This document shows, one piece after another, positions 24,478-37,769 of a stretch of 64,000 nucleotides of DNA. A program made the position numbers and the translations under genes. The notes beneath the pieces are model-generated. The model did no database searches. It was not told the DNA's origin and was given only the letters and a program-made list of their open reading frames with translations. Numbering within the stretch: the first letter of the stretch is position 1; each line of letters opens with the position of its first letter. This DNA is from Nyssa sinensis (Eukaryota; Streptophyta; Magnoliopsida; Cornales; Nyssaceae): positions 5,538,852 to 5,602,851 of the forward strand of contig CM018051.1 in NCBI GenBank assembly GCA_008638375.1. The letters run 5' to 3'.

Positions 24478-25988
24478 CTACGTGGGAGGAATTCTCCTTT
24501 CTCGAACCAAAACCGGCAAACCGCCGCCAAAAGTGGCGGTGAGACCGGGAGAGAAGCGCGGAGTTTTGGAAGGTGTCGCTAATTCAATGTGAAAACGTTG
24601 CAGAAGAGAAAGTGCAACACTTTTAAGCTTCACCAGTGCCATTTCTTTCCCCAAACAGACCCTAAGTCCAGCTTGAAAAACTGGGTACTTAAATGGATTC
24701 TGATCTTGAAGGAAAACACCATCTTTCAACCACCTTTCTGGCTTGAATTCCAAGCAGTCTGGACCCCAAATCTCTTTCATTCGACCCATCGCATAAGGAT
24801 GATAAGTCACCCTTGTTCCTCTCTTCACAAAACTTCCATCTGGTAAAACATCATCTTCTAAACAGAACTTTGAATCAAATTGAATAGGTGGGTATAATCT
24901 CATAGTTTCATACACTGCTGCTTGTAAGTAATGCAGTTCTCGCATTTGTTCAAAGCTCGTCAGCTCATGATTTCCTCCAATTACCCGATCAGCTTCAATC
25001 TGAATGGCGGTTTCTACTTCTGGGTGATTCGCCAACAGCCAGAAGAAGCTAGTCAAGGCAGAGGCAACTGTGTCACGGCCGGCTAATAAAAAGCTTATGA
25101 CGATATCTCTCAAGTAAGTTTCATCATTTATAGTACCCATGAATCGAGACAGAAGGTCTTTCTGTGTTGAACACCCCATTTTTCGCCGCTGCCTGATGAC
25201 TTCTTTTGCTAGAATATTGATCATCTTGATGGCTTTTCTCAGCCTCTTCTCAGAGCCAATATTAAACTTCTCTTCATCTTCCAAACCAACGGTGACGCTG
25301 TCATCGCTCTCTCAGCTGACAGTTTTGATGCCAAGTCGAAGGAGACAGCAAATTCAGACATCGGTAAAGACAATTCCAGACACTTTGGGTCCAACCCAAA
25401 TGAAAATCTACACATACTATCAAATGAAAATCTTCTAAACACATCTTGCAAGTCCAAAACGCAGTTTTCTTTGCCAGCCACTGATGATAAAAGTGGGAGA
25501 AGCCGATTCTCAATCTCACAACTGACAACCTCAAAAGCATGAGATTTAATGGAGATTCTACCAAGCTCAAGACTCGCCATTTTCCTCTGAAACCTCCATA
25601 AATCACCATCCACGTTGAAAATACCTCTACCCAGAAGATCGCCCAAGATTGTAGAGAAGGGTTTGCCTTTTGGGTAATTGTCAAACCTGGTTTTGAGCAT
25701 ATACTCAACATTTTCTGGGTTGGCAGTGATGGTGTTACCCAGCACATGGACATGAATGGTTTGGGTAGGAGATTTTTGGAGGAGATGAGTGTACCAATCA
25801 CAGAGATTATCAAACTGGATTGACCAACCAGAGTTGATATAAGTGTGACAAATTTCACAGTTGCACCAAAGCCTTGGTCTTAGTGAGTAGAGTAAGAGAG
25901 AGAAGAGAGAGATGGCGATGAGAGAGAAGATAACGAAAGAATAGGAGGCATGAAGAGACTGCAGGCACCACGAAGCTTCAGACTCCAT
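24478..25988 (-). pseudogene. Cytochrome P450, CYP94 family (CYP94C1-like), single frameshift
   Basis: The coding region is intronless, as is usual for CYP94 genes. CYP94 enzymes oxidise the omega end of jasmonoyl-isoleucine or of fatty acids at the ER; the CYP94C type further oxidises 12-hydroxy-JA-Ile. Visible marks in order: N-terminal membrane anchor (about residues 16-34), NYPKGKPF and GRGIFNVDG, WRFQRKMASLELG, FSFGLDP, I-helix AGRDT, K-helix ETMR, FKPERW, and the heme loop FQAGLRVCLG with its cysteine. The frame breaks near 25265-25272, about residue 240. The upstream part (25988 downward) runs into a stop at 25239, while the downstream part continues in another frame to TAG at 24478. 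One base appears to be missing. Otherwise the protein would be about 503 aa, the normal length. It is either a young pseudogene or a sequencing error. Assignment to CYP94C1 is by recalled motif similarity. Confidence 0.85.
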
Positions 25989-26058
25989 GGATGAATGATG
26001 GATAATGACAAAAAGATGAGGAAGAGAGAGGAGACTAGAGAGGAGAGCAATTCTATGT

Positions 26059-26064
26059 TTTATA
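26059..26064 (-). promoter_or_regulatory. Putative TATA box of the P450 gene
   Basis: TATAAA on the minus strand lies 71-76 bp upstream of the P450 ATG at 25988. A CT-rich leader (CTCTCCTCTCTAGTCTCC) follows it, typical of plant promoters. Confidence 0.5.
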
Positions 26065-26803
26065 TTGTTAGAACAGTTTTTAATTAACCCTGTATTTATT
26101 TATAGTAATTATGGCATTTCATGTTCCCACTTACTAAGGAAATAAATATTTATATATTGTTGGCATCTCACAATAATAATAATACTTAGTTAGTTGATAA
26201 TAATGCTTCTAAATTAAGTAAAGGCTAGTGTTAGGTATTTAAATTTATACTTTTAATTGTATCTATAATATATTTGTTAAGATACTGATAATTTTAAAAA
26301 TTATATACATCCGATTTATAAAATTTAAAATTATCATATTCTGACATAATATATTAAAAATATAAATTAGAGATACCTAATATTTTTCTTAAGTAAAAAT
26401 AACTTTCTCTTAGTGGGTATGTTTCTTAATTATGTATATGATATATATTTAAATTTTTTTATTCATGTGATTACATATATAACAAATTAAAGTTATAATA
26501 CATATCTAAATAAGAAAATATTTATTATACTTAATTTGGAGTCAAACATTGTCTTAATTATAATAGACTTATCAAATGTAAAAATCACACATGTTACTTC
26601 TAATTAACAGGACGTTTTTGAGTTTGATTAATGATTCATGTCTCATATTTTAGTGTCTTCACACTCGCATAAAGATGAAATCCATCATCTTAGATTCTAC
26701 TAACAAATCCATCAACATAGATCCATCATTATATATGCCACCACATGTAAGAGCATGGCCACCACATGTAGACCAAAATATGAATAATCAAATATTAATC
26801 TTA

Positions 26804-27271
26804 TATGTTTGGTACGCTAAAATAGAATAGTATCAGGAATAAAATTGAGCAGAAATGAAATGAGAATAATTATTCCATTCTTTTGTTTGGTTGAATACTC
26901 AATAATAGAATGATAATTACATTCCTGTATTTGGTTTGAACCATCAAATTGTTGGAATAAAGTTAATATTAAGTTAAATATTCAAAATATTTGTATAAAT
27001 TTCAAAGTTTTCATGTACGTTTAATAAAAAAAAAAATTCAACTTACATTTTTTTTATTGGCAAAAAAAAAAAAAAATTAAAAATTTTGGTAAGGAATGGA
27101 ATGAATATTCTGTGACTTTTGATAAAGAATGACGATTCCGACTTTTTTGGGAATAGTCATTCCATTTGAAATGACTATTTGGCTTAAAAAGTCAAAACAA
27201 ATACAGAAATAAAATAACATAAAAAATACACATTCTATTTTTAAAATCATTTCGAACTATGAAACATGGCC
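26804..27271. mobile_element. Possible PIF/Harbinger-like MITE
   Basis: A TTA triplet flanks both sides (26801-26803, 27272-27274). The left edge TATGTTTGGTACGCTAAAATAGAAT and the complement of the right edge, GGCCATGTTTCATAGTTCG, are imperfect inverted copies. Internal segments repeat GGAATGGAATGA-type words on both strands, a style seen in widespread eudicot MITEs. A 3-bp duplication is weak evidence. Confidence 0.45.
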
Positions 27272-27828
27272 TTAGAATTTAAGATTCAAAAGGACTTACT
27301 CGTAACAGCCTGTAGGAATTGAAAATTTAGGTATAAGTTAATAAACTAAAATAAGAAATATTTTCAAATAGAATGATGACACAAACATAATAAATCTTAG
27401 ACGGATAGTGATTCAGATTGGATACAAGTAGTTTAATTTTACATACATACATACATGTATATATATATATATTTATTCTCGCCTATATAATAATAATAAA
27501 ATATTTAAATATGAGCACGAATAAAGCGTGGGCTAAATAACAAAGTCAGTTAGTATTTAGTAGACGCATCTTCAGGGGGGCTCACCTAATCTTGTTTTGT
27601 ACATATTCCACCATGTGCATTTATTCTTTCATCCGTACCCATTGATGTGTAGAAAAATGACAAAGAAGACCACATCTGAGTGGCCATTAATGGGGCATGT
27701 TGTCATCTTCTAGAGGGCTGCTAGGGTACCCTACCCCAATTACCATCATTCGGCGCTTTTTGGTTCATGTGAAGGAAAATTAAAGCTAATTTATTTACAA
27801 AGAAAAGGAAAGAAAATAAAAAAAAAAA

Positions 27829-29070
27829 GACTACATGGCAATTCAATTGCAATGCTTTGCATGAAAGCAATTATAATTTAAAGGTTTGTTTTATATGTAT
27901 AATCTCAGAATATTAGGTGATATTGGGTGTACCTAAGCTATATATATATATATATAACAAATGATTTGATGAAATCATGAATAAACATGTGATTTTTTTT
28001 AGAAGTAATCATAGTTATATTTTGGAAATGGTGCAAATTGTTACCATACGGTAAAGCATGTTTAAGAGTTGATTTTTTTTTTTGTTTTTTTGACTAAACA
28101 TGTGATTATTTAGAAGTAATCAAATTTGATTTTTCAAGGAAGTTGAAGATAACTTTAGATATTTTTGAAACTTTTTTTTTTGACTTGGTATTGGGACAAA
28201 TACATAAACAGAGCAAATTTATTGACATGTTTGCGTGTGAATCGACTCATCACGCATAAATACATGTATGGTTTGAATTGAGAAATATCGTACACTCAAG
28301 ATAACATTTTTCTATAAATTATTATAACTAAGATTTTATTTATTGTGAAAAGAAAAAAAAAAGTAAATTACACTTATATTTTTTGAGTTTTTGATAATTA
28401 TAAAAATATTTTATGAAGTTTTTGAATTTTTAAAATGATACTGAATTCCTTTATTTTTACTGACAGACTACATAAACTTCTGCTACAACTTTATTTTTTT
28501 TAAATGACAAAAGTATTAAAAAAAATAAAAAAATTGACCTCTCGTATTTCTATTGACAAACTATAAATATAATATTCAGTCAGTTATTTTTTTTAAAATA
28601 ACAAAATTATCACTTTTATATTTTTATTTGTATTTTGACCATTTTTCTAATTTTTTTAAAATTTTATATAAAAATAAATTTAAGATTTTAATCAATATTT
28701 ACTTAAAAGTAAAAGAAAAATGATCAAAATTAAAAAAGATGTATAAAAAAGGGAATAATTTTGTCATTTTAAAAAATATTTGATTGGAGGGTATTTATAA
28801 TTTATCTGATAAAATAAAAAAATGTTAGTATAATTGTTAAGAAAAATTAATGTAATTTAAAAAATAAAAAAAGAAAGAAGAAGGAGAAGACTATATGGCA
28901 ATTCAATTGCAATGCCTAATTTTTGCAAAGTGGCAATAAAAATATTAATGTTTATCAGAATATTAGGTGATACTTGGCGTTACATTACAATATGGGGAAA
29001 GTTATATAAGAAATGAGAAACATGTGATTTTTCAAAAAGTAATAAAAATATTTTGGAAACGGTGCAAAAC
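27829..29070. repeat. Local duplication of about 200 bp, copies split by a fold-back element
   Basis: Segment 27829-28050 and segment 28888-29070 share, in the same order, CATGGCAATTCAATTGCAATGC, CAGAATATTAGGTGATA, AACATGTGATTTTT and TATTTTGGAAA(T/C)GGTGCAAA. The fold-back element at 28364-28859 lies between them. Confidence 0.8.
28364..28859. mobile_element. Fold-back element, TAAATTACAC family, copy 1
   Basis: The element starts TAAATTACACTTATATT and ends with AGTATAATTGTTAAG...TAATGTAATTTA, so the ends form long imperfect inverted repeats. The interior contains AAATGACAAAA and a mirror-image AATTTTGTCATTTT. No coding potential. Confidence 0.6.
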
Positions 29071-29297
29071 CATCTGAATAGAAATTAAATTGAAGTGATG
29101 GCCAGTGAAAACGTGGCTTCTGAAACTTCGAAATTAGAACTCCCTACATAATTTTATCATTGTGTTTGGTGATGGATTTATGAGAGTGTAGAGTGATCAG
29201 AGATGGCAGCAGGGATGACAGAAAAGTACTCGTGTACTTTTGTTCAAACAACATGGTGGTGAGGGAAGATGATAATACTAAGTTAATTTTTTTCAGC

Positions 29298-29788
29298 TAA
29301 ATTACACTTGAAATTTTTAACAATTAAAAATATTTTTTTATTAAATTAAGCTGATTTTTCATAAAATTTTTGATAATTATAATTTTTTTTTGAGATTTAT
29401 AAAATTATACTACTACTTTTTTTTATTAACAAACTAAAAATATTTTTCTCCTGTCTAATTTTTTTAAAATGATAAAAATATACTTCTATTTTTTTATTTT
29501 TAACTAAACTTTTTTAAAGATTTTTTTATTTTAGATAAAGATAAATTTTAAGTAAATAACTTACATTTTTATTTTTAATCAAGAATGTTTTAATTAATAT
29601 TTTTTTACAAATTAAAAAAAAAAGTTAAAAAAAATTTTCAAAATTTCAAAATGTAAAATAAATAAATAAGTAAAATGAACACTTTTGTTGTTAAAAAAAA
29701 TGAATTAGAAGAGAGATATATATAATTTGTCAATAAAAGTAAAATCTTTATAGTTATTAAAAATCTCAAGAGAGATTAGTATAATTTA
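29298..29788. mobile_element. Fold-back element, TAAATTACAC family, copy 2
   Basis: It starts TAAATTACACTTGAAATTTTT and ends CTCAAGAGAGATTAGTATAATTTA, with the same internal order as copy 1 (GAAGTTTTTGATAATTAT-type words, AAATGATAAAA, then the mirror-image half). Confidence 0.6.
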
Positions 29789-31880
29789 TTTATTTTTTCA
29801 TAACATAAGAATCAATTCTACTAATCGAATTTTTTTTTGTGGCCATACCCAAGTCTTAAACTTGGAATTCTTCTAATATAATCTTTAACTATACGAGAAA
29901 GATGATTCCAAGAAAATTAGGACTCGTGTCTCAATAAATACTTATTATTATGATGTCTCTAAGCGAGTTATCCTTTTGAGATTGAAAATTATTCTTGGAA
30001 ATTCTTTAATTATGTTAAAGGCTAATTGTACTCTTTTGGTAAAGTTAGGGCCAACTCCATTTAGGTTATTAGAAATGTTGTAATGGGTGGTTGTTTGTCT
30101 TGCCAAAACATATACATATACATACATATATATATATATATCGACAAAATTTAGTCCGACGTTTCAAAAAGAAACTCCACTATCGATAGCATATGGTACT
30201 TTTAATGCTAGAAGAAAGAAGAATTGCTCAAATTTTGATGATAATCAATATTTTTATGTTAATAGAATCTTAATCTATTTACTTTCTTTAACTAATCACA
30301 TCATTATTTTTTAAATAGCTTCATTGAAGAAGTTCTATTTTCTATAATATTTTTCATTTGGTTGTAATAGATATTAGCAAAAAGACAAAAAAAAAAAAGA
30401 AGAAGAGAAAAACACAAACCCAACCAATACTGAAATTATGCCAAAATTTATGACTAATGCCCATTTATTTAATCTCATGTAAATTAATTTAATGTAATAA
30501 TATACAAGGTTGGAGATTGTGACAGAAGTTCAAAATTTTACCCCTACATTAGGTATAGATTTTTATGACTTGTATGCTTTCAACTCTTTCTGTTTTAAAC
30601 ATTTTTTAGTGTTATTAGTGGGATTAATCTATTGGATATGAGGTTTCCTTCTCCTTAAGCATCATCCTATAATTAATTGGGCTTTTTTTTTCCCTCCCTA
30701 CTATTTAATGAGAGGATTGAGAGGAGAATCTAACATGTGTCAAGTTTGGGGAAAAGATTTATGCCATTGAATTAACTAACTTTAGCTATTAATGGAAGTA
30801 GTTGTGGCCCTAGCTAGCCTTTCTTAATTATTTAATCTTTGGTTTGATATAAGACAAGGGTCTATTATGAATTAAGAGACTAAAAGCACAAAATTTGGAG
30901 GTATTTTTGAGTGAATCTAAATTACCACGTAATGGAATGGGCTATCATAAATTAAGAGATTAACAATAATGATTCACGTTTTTGTAATATATAAAATTAA
31001 GTATACGGGTCTTATGTGCAGATTGGAACACATAAGACTCATGTAATTAAACCGAGTTGCATTTTTAGTTAGGAACAAATAATAGGTTTAGAACTATGAG
31101 AAATTTGTCCCCCGCAGTACGGTAAGAGTGTATTAGAAAATTTCAATATACCAAATTATGATTATTTTTTGAATAGTAAAAAATATAGCCATTCTCATGT
31201 ATATAGGCACATTATCGAATCACGTAAATTCTCTGTGTTGTTCTCGCTCTCTCTCTCTCTCTCTAACTCTAATTACATAGATTATTAATTTACAACATGA
31301 GGTTTTCTTCAATGAATCTGAACAACCATATAACAATGTGTTCTTTCAATAATATTTTATCACGTGAACTATATCTAACTCAAAAAAAGAAATCATAATA
31401 CATAACATAATATCATTAAAAAGAGTGTCATTATATTATAATGGTGGCAGACCCATTCAATTTTTGTTTTTTTCAAAATTTATAACAAAGGACTCACTGT
31501 AGGTACAAAAATTGTAGACAACAAACCATTAGTGTGGAACGTATTGTTAACAAAATGGACTGTGCTCATATCAAATTATCCTCTTTCATGTACACAGAAA
31601 GGTAATCATATTCAAAAAAATGGTGGCTTGTCACTCTCACACTTCTGTTCAATAAGCCAGTGGCAACTCTTTTCGGCCAAACAATTAATATTCATGAACG
31701 AAACATATATGGATAAACAATTAGTGATGACCTCCATAATTGCTGATGTTGCAGCTTTCTTTTGCCAACAACTGAAATCAAGAGCATCATCTTGGTAAAC
31801 AGTTGGTCGGTCCACATTACTATTAGTTGGTGTGACAAATTTTATCCAGCCACTAATCATGTAAGCCCCTGATTCAAAAC

Positions 31881-31916
<36 letters not shown>

Positions 31917-32334
31917 CTTGTAGCATAAGTGAACTATTCTATTAAAATAAAATGGGTAAGATAAAAAATGTCAAGGTAGAACTAACTATCAACATTGAAT
32001 AAATTGGTCAAATCCCACGTTTTTTTTTCATAAAGAAAAATATTTAAAGAGAAGTTTGAGGTGGAGGACATCTACCTATTTCTAGATGAAGTTTTTTAGA
32101 TTATTCCATTATCCTTTAAAATAATTTGTATTATTACATTGACTAATCCACCTTCTCAAGAAAAAAAATTATCCCGTGAGTTGGTGACGTTATTTTTTTG
32201 ATGTGATGTGATTTTTTTTATAAAATTAAAATTTTTACGATATTTATGATAAATAACTTTCTTTTGAAAATAAAATTGTGTAAAATATATTAAAACTAAT
32301 TACATCACATCTTATAATAATAAATATGTTTGAA

Positions 32335-32712
32335 TGAGTGGTGATGTTTTTGAAAATGGTGTTTTCAAATTCAAATCGAACTTCTTTGATATTTAAATGT
32401 TTATTTCGACATTTTTATAATGTTTGTTTAGATATTTTCAAGTCCAAATACTCATTTCGAAAAAATACGAGTGATGAATTTTTTTCAAACTCTTATTTTG
32501 GAAACTTCCGTTTTTTATCTAAATAACATATTCAATACTTTTTAAAAGTTCATCTAAATATTATAATATCATTTAAACTCATTTTAAATATATTCATTCA
32601 AATACTTTCAACTTAATTTAAATTATATTCTTTTTTAAATTACACTTTTTTTTAATTACATATTTTTTAAATTATATTTTTTTTCTCGTTCATTCAAAGT
32701 TCAAACACGCAA
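32335..32712. mobile_element. MITE-like repeat (TTTGAATGAG termini)
   Basis: The left end ATGTTTGAATGAGTGG and the complement of the right end, GTGTTTGAACTTTGAATGAACGAG, are imperfect inverted repeats. The interior (TTTTTTTCAAACTCTTATTTT, TTTTTTATCTA, TTTTAAATATATTCAT) is repeated at 53510-53705, which supports a dispersed family. Confidence 0.5.
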
Positions 32713-32800
32713 CATAAAATGCCATCCTCACTGAATAATTATTTGAATTCATGATGATTGTTAATTTTTCAAGGTGTTAATCATTTGCATTTGACGAGAG

Positions 32801-32828
32801 AGAGAGAGAGGGGGGGGGGGGGGGGGGG
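32801..32828. repeat. (GA)n followed by poly(G)
   Basis: A short GA run leads into about 18 consecutive G. Such runs are prone to slippage and assembly error. Confidence 0.85.
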
Positions 32829-33285
32829 CCAGGTAATTAGTTGGAGGAGGAAGGCTGTGTGGACAAAATGAATTGGCACTTAAGTAGCTTTGCTTTTTTA
32901 GTTTGTGGAAGAGATGGCCATCGCTAGCTGAAAGTGGGTTTGTGCCTTTTGATGAACTCCACATGTTCATGTCTGATTGTCATTTTTAAGCTCATCATTC
33001 AGGATTTAGGGATATTTTTTCGATGTGTTTAAAATATTAAGTCACAATACATTTTTTAATAATATTTTATTATTTATATTATGTATTATTAAAAATAATA
33101 AATTATATTATACATAACATAATATTATTAAAAAAAAATAATTACGTCACTATACTAATACCATTCAGATATTTTTCAAAAACATGGGTTTAGTGGTGGT
33201 TTTGCTTCTTCCAAATGCATGGATAGAAGAACGCATAAATAAAAAAATGTTTGGGTGGCGGCTTCAAGGATAAGACAAACAATGT

Positions 33286-33500
33286 GCGTGTATGTGTGTG
33301 AGAGAAAACAATGTGCGTGTGTGTGAAAGAAAGATTATTCATCACAATTTGCAAATACCAACACATATATGCGTGTATGTGTGTGAGAGAAAACAATGTG
33401 CGTGAGTGTGAAAGAAATATTATTCATCGCAATGGCAAATACCAACACATATAAGTTTGGAGGAGGGCCTTGTCTCAGCCATGCGTGTATGTGTGTGAGA
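33286..33500. repeat. 85-bp tandem duplication with third partial copy
   Basis: Units beginning GCGTGTATGTGTGTGAGAG start at 33286 and 33371 (period 85), with a short third copy at 33483. They contain AAATACCAACACATATA and TTATTCATC(A/G)CAAT. TG-rich composition. Confidence 0.9.
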
Positions 33501-33966
33501 GAAATTATCTATGCTATCTTATCACCGACCCTCTTTCGTCTTAGCTAGCAAGGCTTGACTAAACCTTCCATAGAATACACTTCCATGCACACATAAGGAG
33601 GTGTTCTTATAGTGGATTCAGGATATCATTCGTCAGTATACTTTTACTAATAACATTATCATGTATGTTATAATTTACTTAAAAAATATATGACATCAAC
33701 ACACCTAACATAAACTTATTAAAAAGACATACTAATACGATGATACACTAAATCCATTAAAGAAATTTTCCACATATAAGTTTCTATAAATACAAGTGCA
33801 CACATGCATATATAAGAACACACACATAGCATGTGAGCAATAAAGTGAAAGAAAGAGAAGAATTATATAGAATTCTCTTGGAATCAGTTTATACGAAAGC
33901 GTTGTCTTGACTTTAATCGGACTTCTCACTGAATAAACGGTGTGATTAGATTTCTGGATTAGAAGC

Positions 33967-34107
33967 CTCGAAAAATCGGATATCGAGTTATAAAAAAAAA
34001 AGATTTCCGATTAGTCAACTCGAAAAATCGGATATCGAGTTATAAAAAAAAAAGATTTCCGAATTAGTCAACTCAAAAAATCGGATATCGAGTTATAAAA
34101 AAAAAAG
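33967..34107. repeat. 52-bp tandem repeat, about 2.6 copies
   Basis: Units starting CTC(G/A)AAAAATCGGATATCGAG recur at 33967, 34019 and 34072. Each contains an A10 run and GATTTCCGA. Only one or two bases differ between copies. Confidence 0.92.
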
Positions 34108-34924
34108 AAAGAACTATATAAAATTTTCTTGACTTTCATTTCTCATTACTTACACAATGATTTATACATTTTTTTTTTATACACATTACATACTCAAGTT
34201 TGTTACACGAGCACCACAACGACTTAAATAACTTTAGTTATAACTAACTACGAGCTGGCATCTATGCAACCAACTGATTTTCGCTCTTTGGGACACAATT
34301 AATTGAATCTTCTAGGTGTGTTGGACTTTACCTGCCACTGCCATCCATTCAGCGGAAGCTTTAATGACTTTTACCTTTTAAGAACTCACTCTGATACTAT
34401 CTATAACATTTTAAATTTATTGACCTAATATGATTTAAAATAAGTGACAAATTTTTAATGACCTAATACGATTAGAAAGAAAGAATTTTAACCCAATTTT
34501 TGACACCTTTTTTTGTGGGTATTTTGATTTTTTTTAATTTTATTTGAATTATTATTAGTAATTTTTTAATCGAATTAATAGAAGAAATTAATAATTTTTT
34601 ATTCAAATTAATAGTCTTTTAATTCTCTTTAATAGCAAGCTTTTTAATAATACATACAGTTTAAAATTTAAAATTTTTTTTATTGAGTGAGTAATCTTTA
34701 CTTTACTTAATTTTTTAAAAATTCAATGCGTACGTGTTGCATTAAATCATATGACTCAAAAAGGCTTTTTTTTCTATCACCTGACTCAAAATAGTTAGAC
34801 ATATGTCATTAGTAGCAAAGCTTATAATGTCTTATGTGCCAACTGAACTTTTCTCTGATTACAATTGTACAGTACCAGTGTTCCAATTTATTATGTTAGA
34901 GTTTTCCAAAAATATTTATTTGAA

Positions 34925-35135
34925 ATGGAAAAAAAAAAAAGGAAAAAACTGAAAAAATGTAAAATAAAAAAAATGGAAGGTGTAATTTTATTATTTTGAA
35001 AAAAAATTGACTAATGGGATATTTGTAATTTGTCAAGTAAAATAAAAGAGATAAGTATAATTTCAAAAATCTCATGAGAAGTTAATATAATTGTCAGATA
35101 CTTCAGGAAATGTTATTATAATTTGCATTATTTAT
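34925..35135. mobile_element. Fold-back element, TAAATTACAC family, partial copy
   Basis: Only the right half is recognised: GTAATTTTATTATTTTG, TTGTAATTTGTCAAGTAAAATAAAAGAG, GTATAATTTCAAAAATCTCATGAG and AGTTAATATAATTGTC. It matches the right arms of the fuller copies at 28364, 29298 and 35271. Confidence 0.5.
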
Positions 35136-35270
35136 TAATTTTATACTATAACTAATAATAACATGTACTGTCACATTGGATTTCATATCCTAATAGGTGG
35201 ATTTAGCATATTTTTTTTACTCTATTTTTTCACTCTCAAATATAAAATAGTTGGACCATTATAATCAGGA

Positions 35271-35692
35271 TAAATTATACTGACTTCTTCTGAAGTTTTT
35301 AACAATTACACTGACATTCCATACTTTACCTAATAATATACAGATATCCCTTCTAATCAATTTTTTTTTTCAAATGACAAAACTACTCTTTTCATGTTTT
35401 TTTTCCTTCATCTTTTTAAATTTTGACCAATTTTTTTTTTCATTTTCTAAATAAATATTGATAAAGACCTTAAATTTATTTTTATATAAAATAATAATAA
35501 AAAAGTTACAAAATTAAAAAATATATAAAAATAAATAAATAAAATAGGTAGTTTTGTTATTTTAAAGAGAAATTAATTGGAGAAGAATATTAGAATATTG
35601 TCAGGTAAAGTAAGAGAAGTTAATGTAATTTTAAATTATCAAAAAAAATTAATATAATTATCAAAAACCTCAAAAGAGCTTAATATAATTTA
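35271..35692. mobile_element. Fold-back element, TAAATTACAC family, copy 3
   Basis: This is the best-preserved copy. The left arm TAAATTATACTGACTTC...TGAAGTTTTTAACAATTACACTGACATTCC is mirrored by the right arm AATTATCAAAAACCTC...AGCTTAATATAATTTA. The inner halves contain CAAATGACAAAAC and its mirror GTTTTGTTATTTT. Confidence 0.65.
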
Positions 35693-37769
35693 CCTTTATA
35701 ATAAATACATACAAGTTTTACTACCGTGTATCTAAGATTGAGAAAATAAGATAAAAAAAACCCGATATGGGTAAGATTTTTCATTCATAATGTAGTATTA
35801 GATATGACGTATAATAGAATTGAACTTCTATCTGAATGTTATGAATGTTCATTTCTCACGTTGTTGGCATGTGCTCGATTTCTCTTCTTATGAGTATAGT
35901 CGAAAAATTGATGAAATGGGGAGAAATTTTAGGTTGAGTTAGTAAGTTTAGATAAGTCTTTGGACTCTCTATATAAGTTCAAATCTTTTTCAGATGAGTT
36001 GGAGATATTTTTGAGTAGGTCTGGTATGTCACGTGTCAATATACTATTTCAATAATATTTTATTACATATATTATATCTCATTAAAAAAATAGATCATAT
36101 ATGACAAAATATTATTAAATAAACACATTGACACCTCACTATATCGACCATTCAAGAATTTTCTAGTTTGCTTTATTTTGCTCTCCCAATGCCATGTGTC
36201 TCTTGGGATGTTCATTTAAAAACTTGTATTGGAACCAGAATGCAGACAGAAAGTCCATAAATCTTGTTTTTTTTTTTTAAAAAAAAAAAAAAACAGCTTT
36301 TTGTGCACTTTTCTCTCTCCTGTTTTGTTCTGTTTCTTTTCCTTTGCATCTAATATTTTAATTGGCCTTCAGTCCCACAAAAAAAACATGTTCTGATTGA
36401 AATTGGAGTTGTTGAAGCTAAACTGCCTAGATTCATGCCAAAGAAAAGAAAACAAATGTGCAGTTAATTACTTTATTTTCCTCTACCTCTATAGAAGGGT
36501 ATATAGGCCAAACAATCCTATTCTAACATGTGAATTGATTAGAACAGGGTGGCCGCGTACATCTACTTCTTCACACAATCTGAAAATCATATGTTCAAGT
36601 CGTGAAAATAGTTTTTTTGTTTGTGAGATAAGACTATATACATCTCTAATAACATAGTACAGAAACATGAAAGGAATCAAACACGTCGATTTTCTTAAAT
36701 TCGAATAGTATGGAGATTACTCACCCAACAAAAGAAGACTTCTCTAAAATTTAAAATTGATATATTATTGATAAAACTCCGTCTATTAAGAGTCTATTAT
36801 ATCATATATATATATATATATATAGAGTTAAAATACAACTAATTCGAATATAAAACTATTAATTATTATATTTCTTATAATTGTCCTAATATAATTAGGA
36901 AACTAAGAAATTCGAAAAAATAAAAAATAGGACTTTTTGCAATTGAGCTCATATTAAGAAACTACACAAGGAAAGAAAAAGATGAGCACAAACGTCATCT
37001 CGTTCTGACTTTCTAAGGTGGAATAATTTATAATTTAAGACTTTTCATAAATAGTAAAAACAATTAGTTAAAGGTCAAAAACGAAGAAATTTGATAAAAA
37101 AGTAGCTTTGGTCATAGTAATAAAGGTAATGAGATTGGTGTGTCTCATAAAAATAGGGGTATTGAGCCTCCCAAAACAGGTCTCACAAAATAGTGCCTAC
37201 TAGTACATTGACTTGAAATAAAACTTGTGATATTTTCATTGTTTCAAAAAATCATCAATCACTTATTTGACATCATCTAATCCTCTCCAAGTTTTGCCTC
37301 ATACATTGTACTAGCCTTTAGTGGGAATTGAATTTGCACATTTTTGTTAATGAGCATAACAAAAGAAGCTTGAATGTTTCTATAAGGGTGTGCAAAGTGT
37401 CACAATCCAATAACAACCAATTCGGTGTGTGTCATAACACAAGCCACACAGTTTTACACATTAACATTATTATGGTTCCTGTGAAGGTTTTAATAGTGGG
37501 TAGGTGGTAACTTCCATCAACAGACATTTCAAAAAAAAAAAAAAAATATTTATGGAAGTAAGATCAAGTCATGAGTCATGACATATGCAGTGAAATAAAC
37601 AGGGCATCTGTTAAATCAGCTAAACAATCAATCAGCTAAAAAAAAGAAAAAGGGAGAAGGTTGGTATGCTTCCCTAAAATCTTTGTGAAACAAAGCTCAA
37701 TTCATGAGTCATGTATGATATATGTGTGACATAAACAAGCTATGCAGAATTCGCTACACGGGTGTTTAA

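Noticed and set aside
25301..25858. 185-codon minus-strand frame within the P450
   Set aside because: It is an out-of-frame shadow of the P450 first half, which carries the real motifs.
33190..34110. CRISPR-like direct repeats
   Set aside because: Head-to-tail tandem repeats without unique spacers in a plant nuclear context; they are minisatellites.
36480..36660. Possible Au-type SINE fragment (ATGTTCAAGTCGTGAAAATAG)
   Set aside because: Only a box B-like phrase is recognisable; no head, tail or target duplication.
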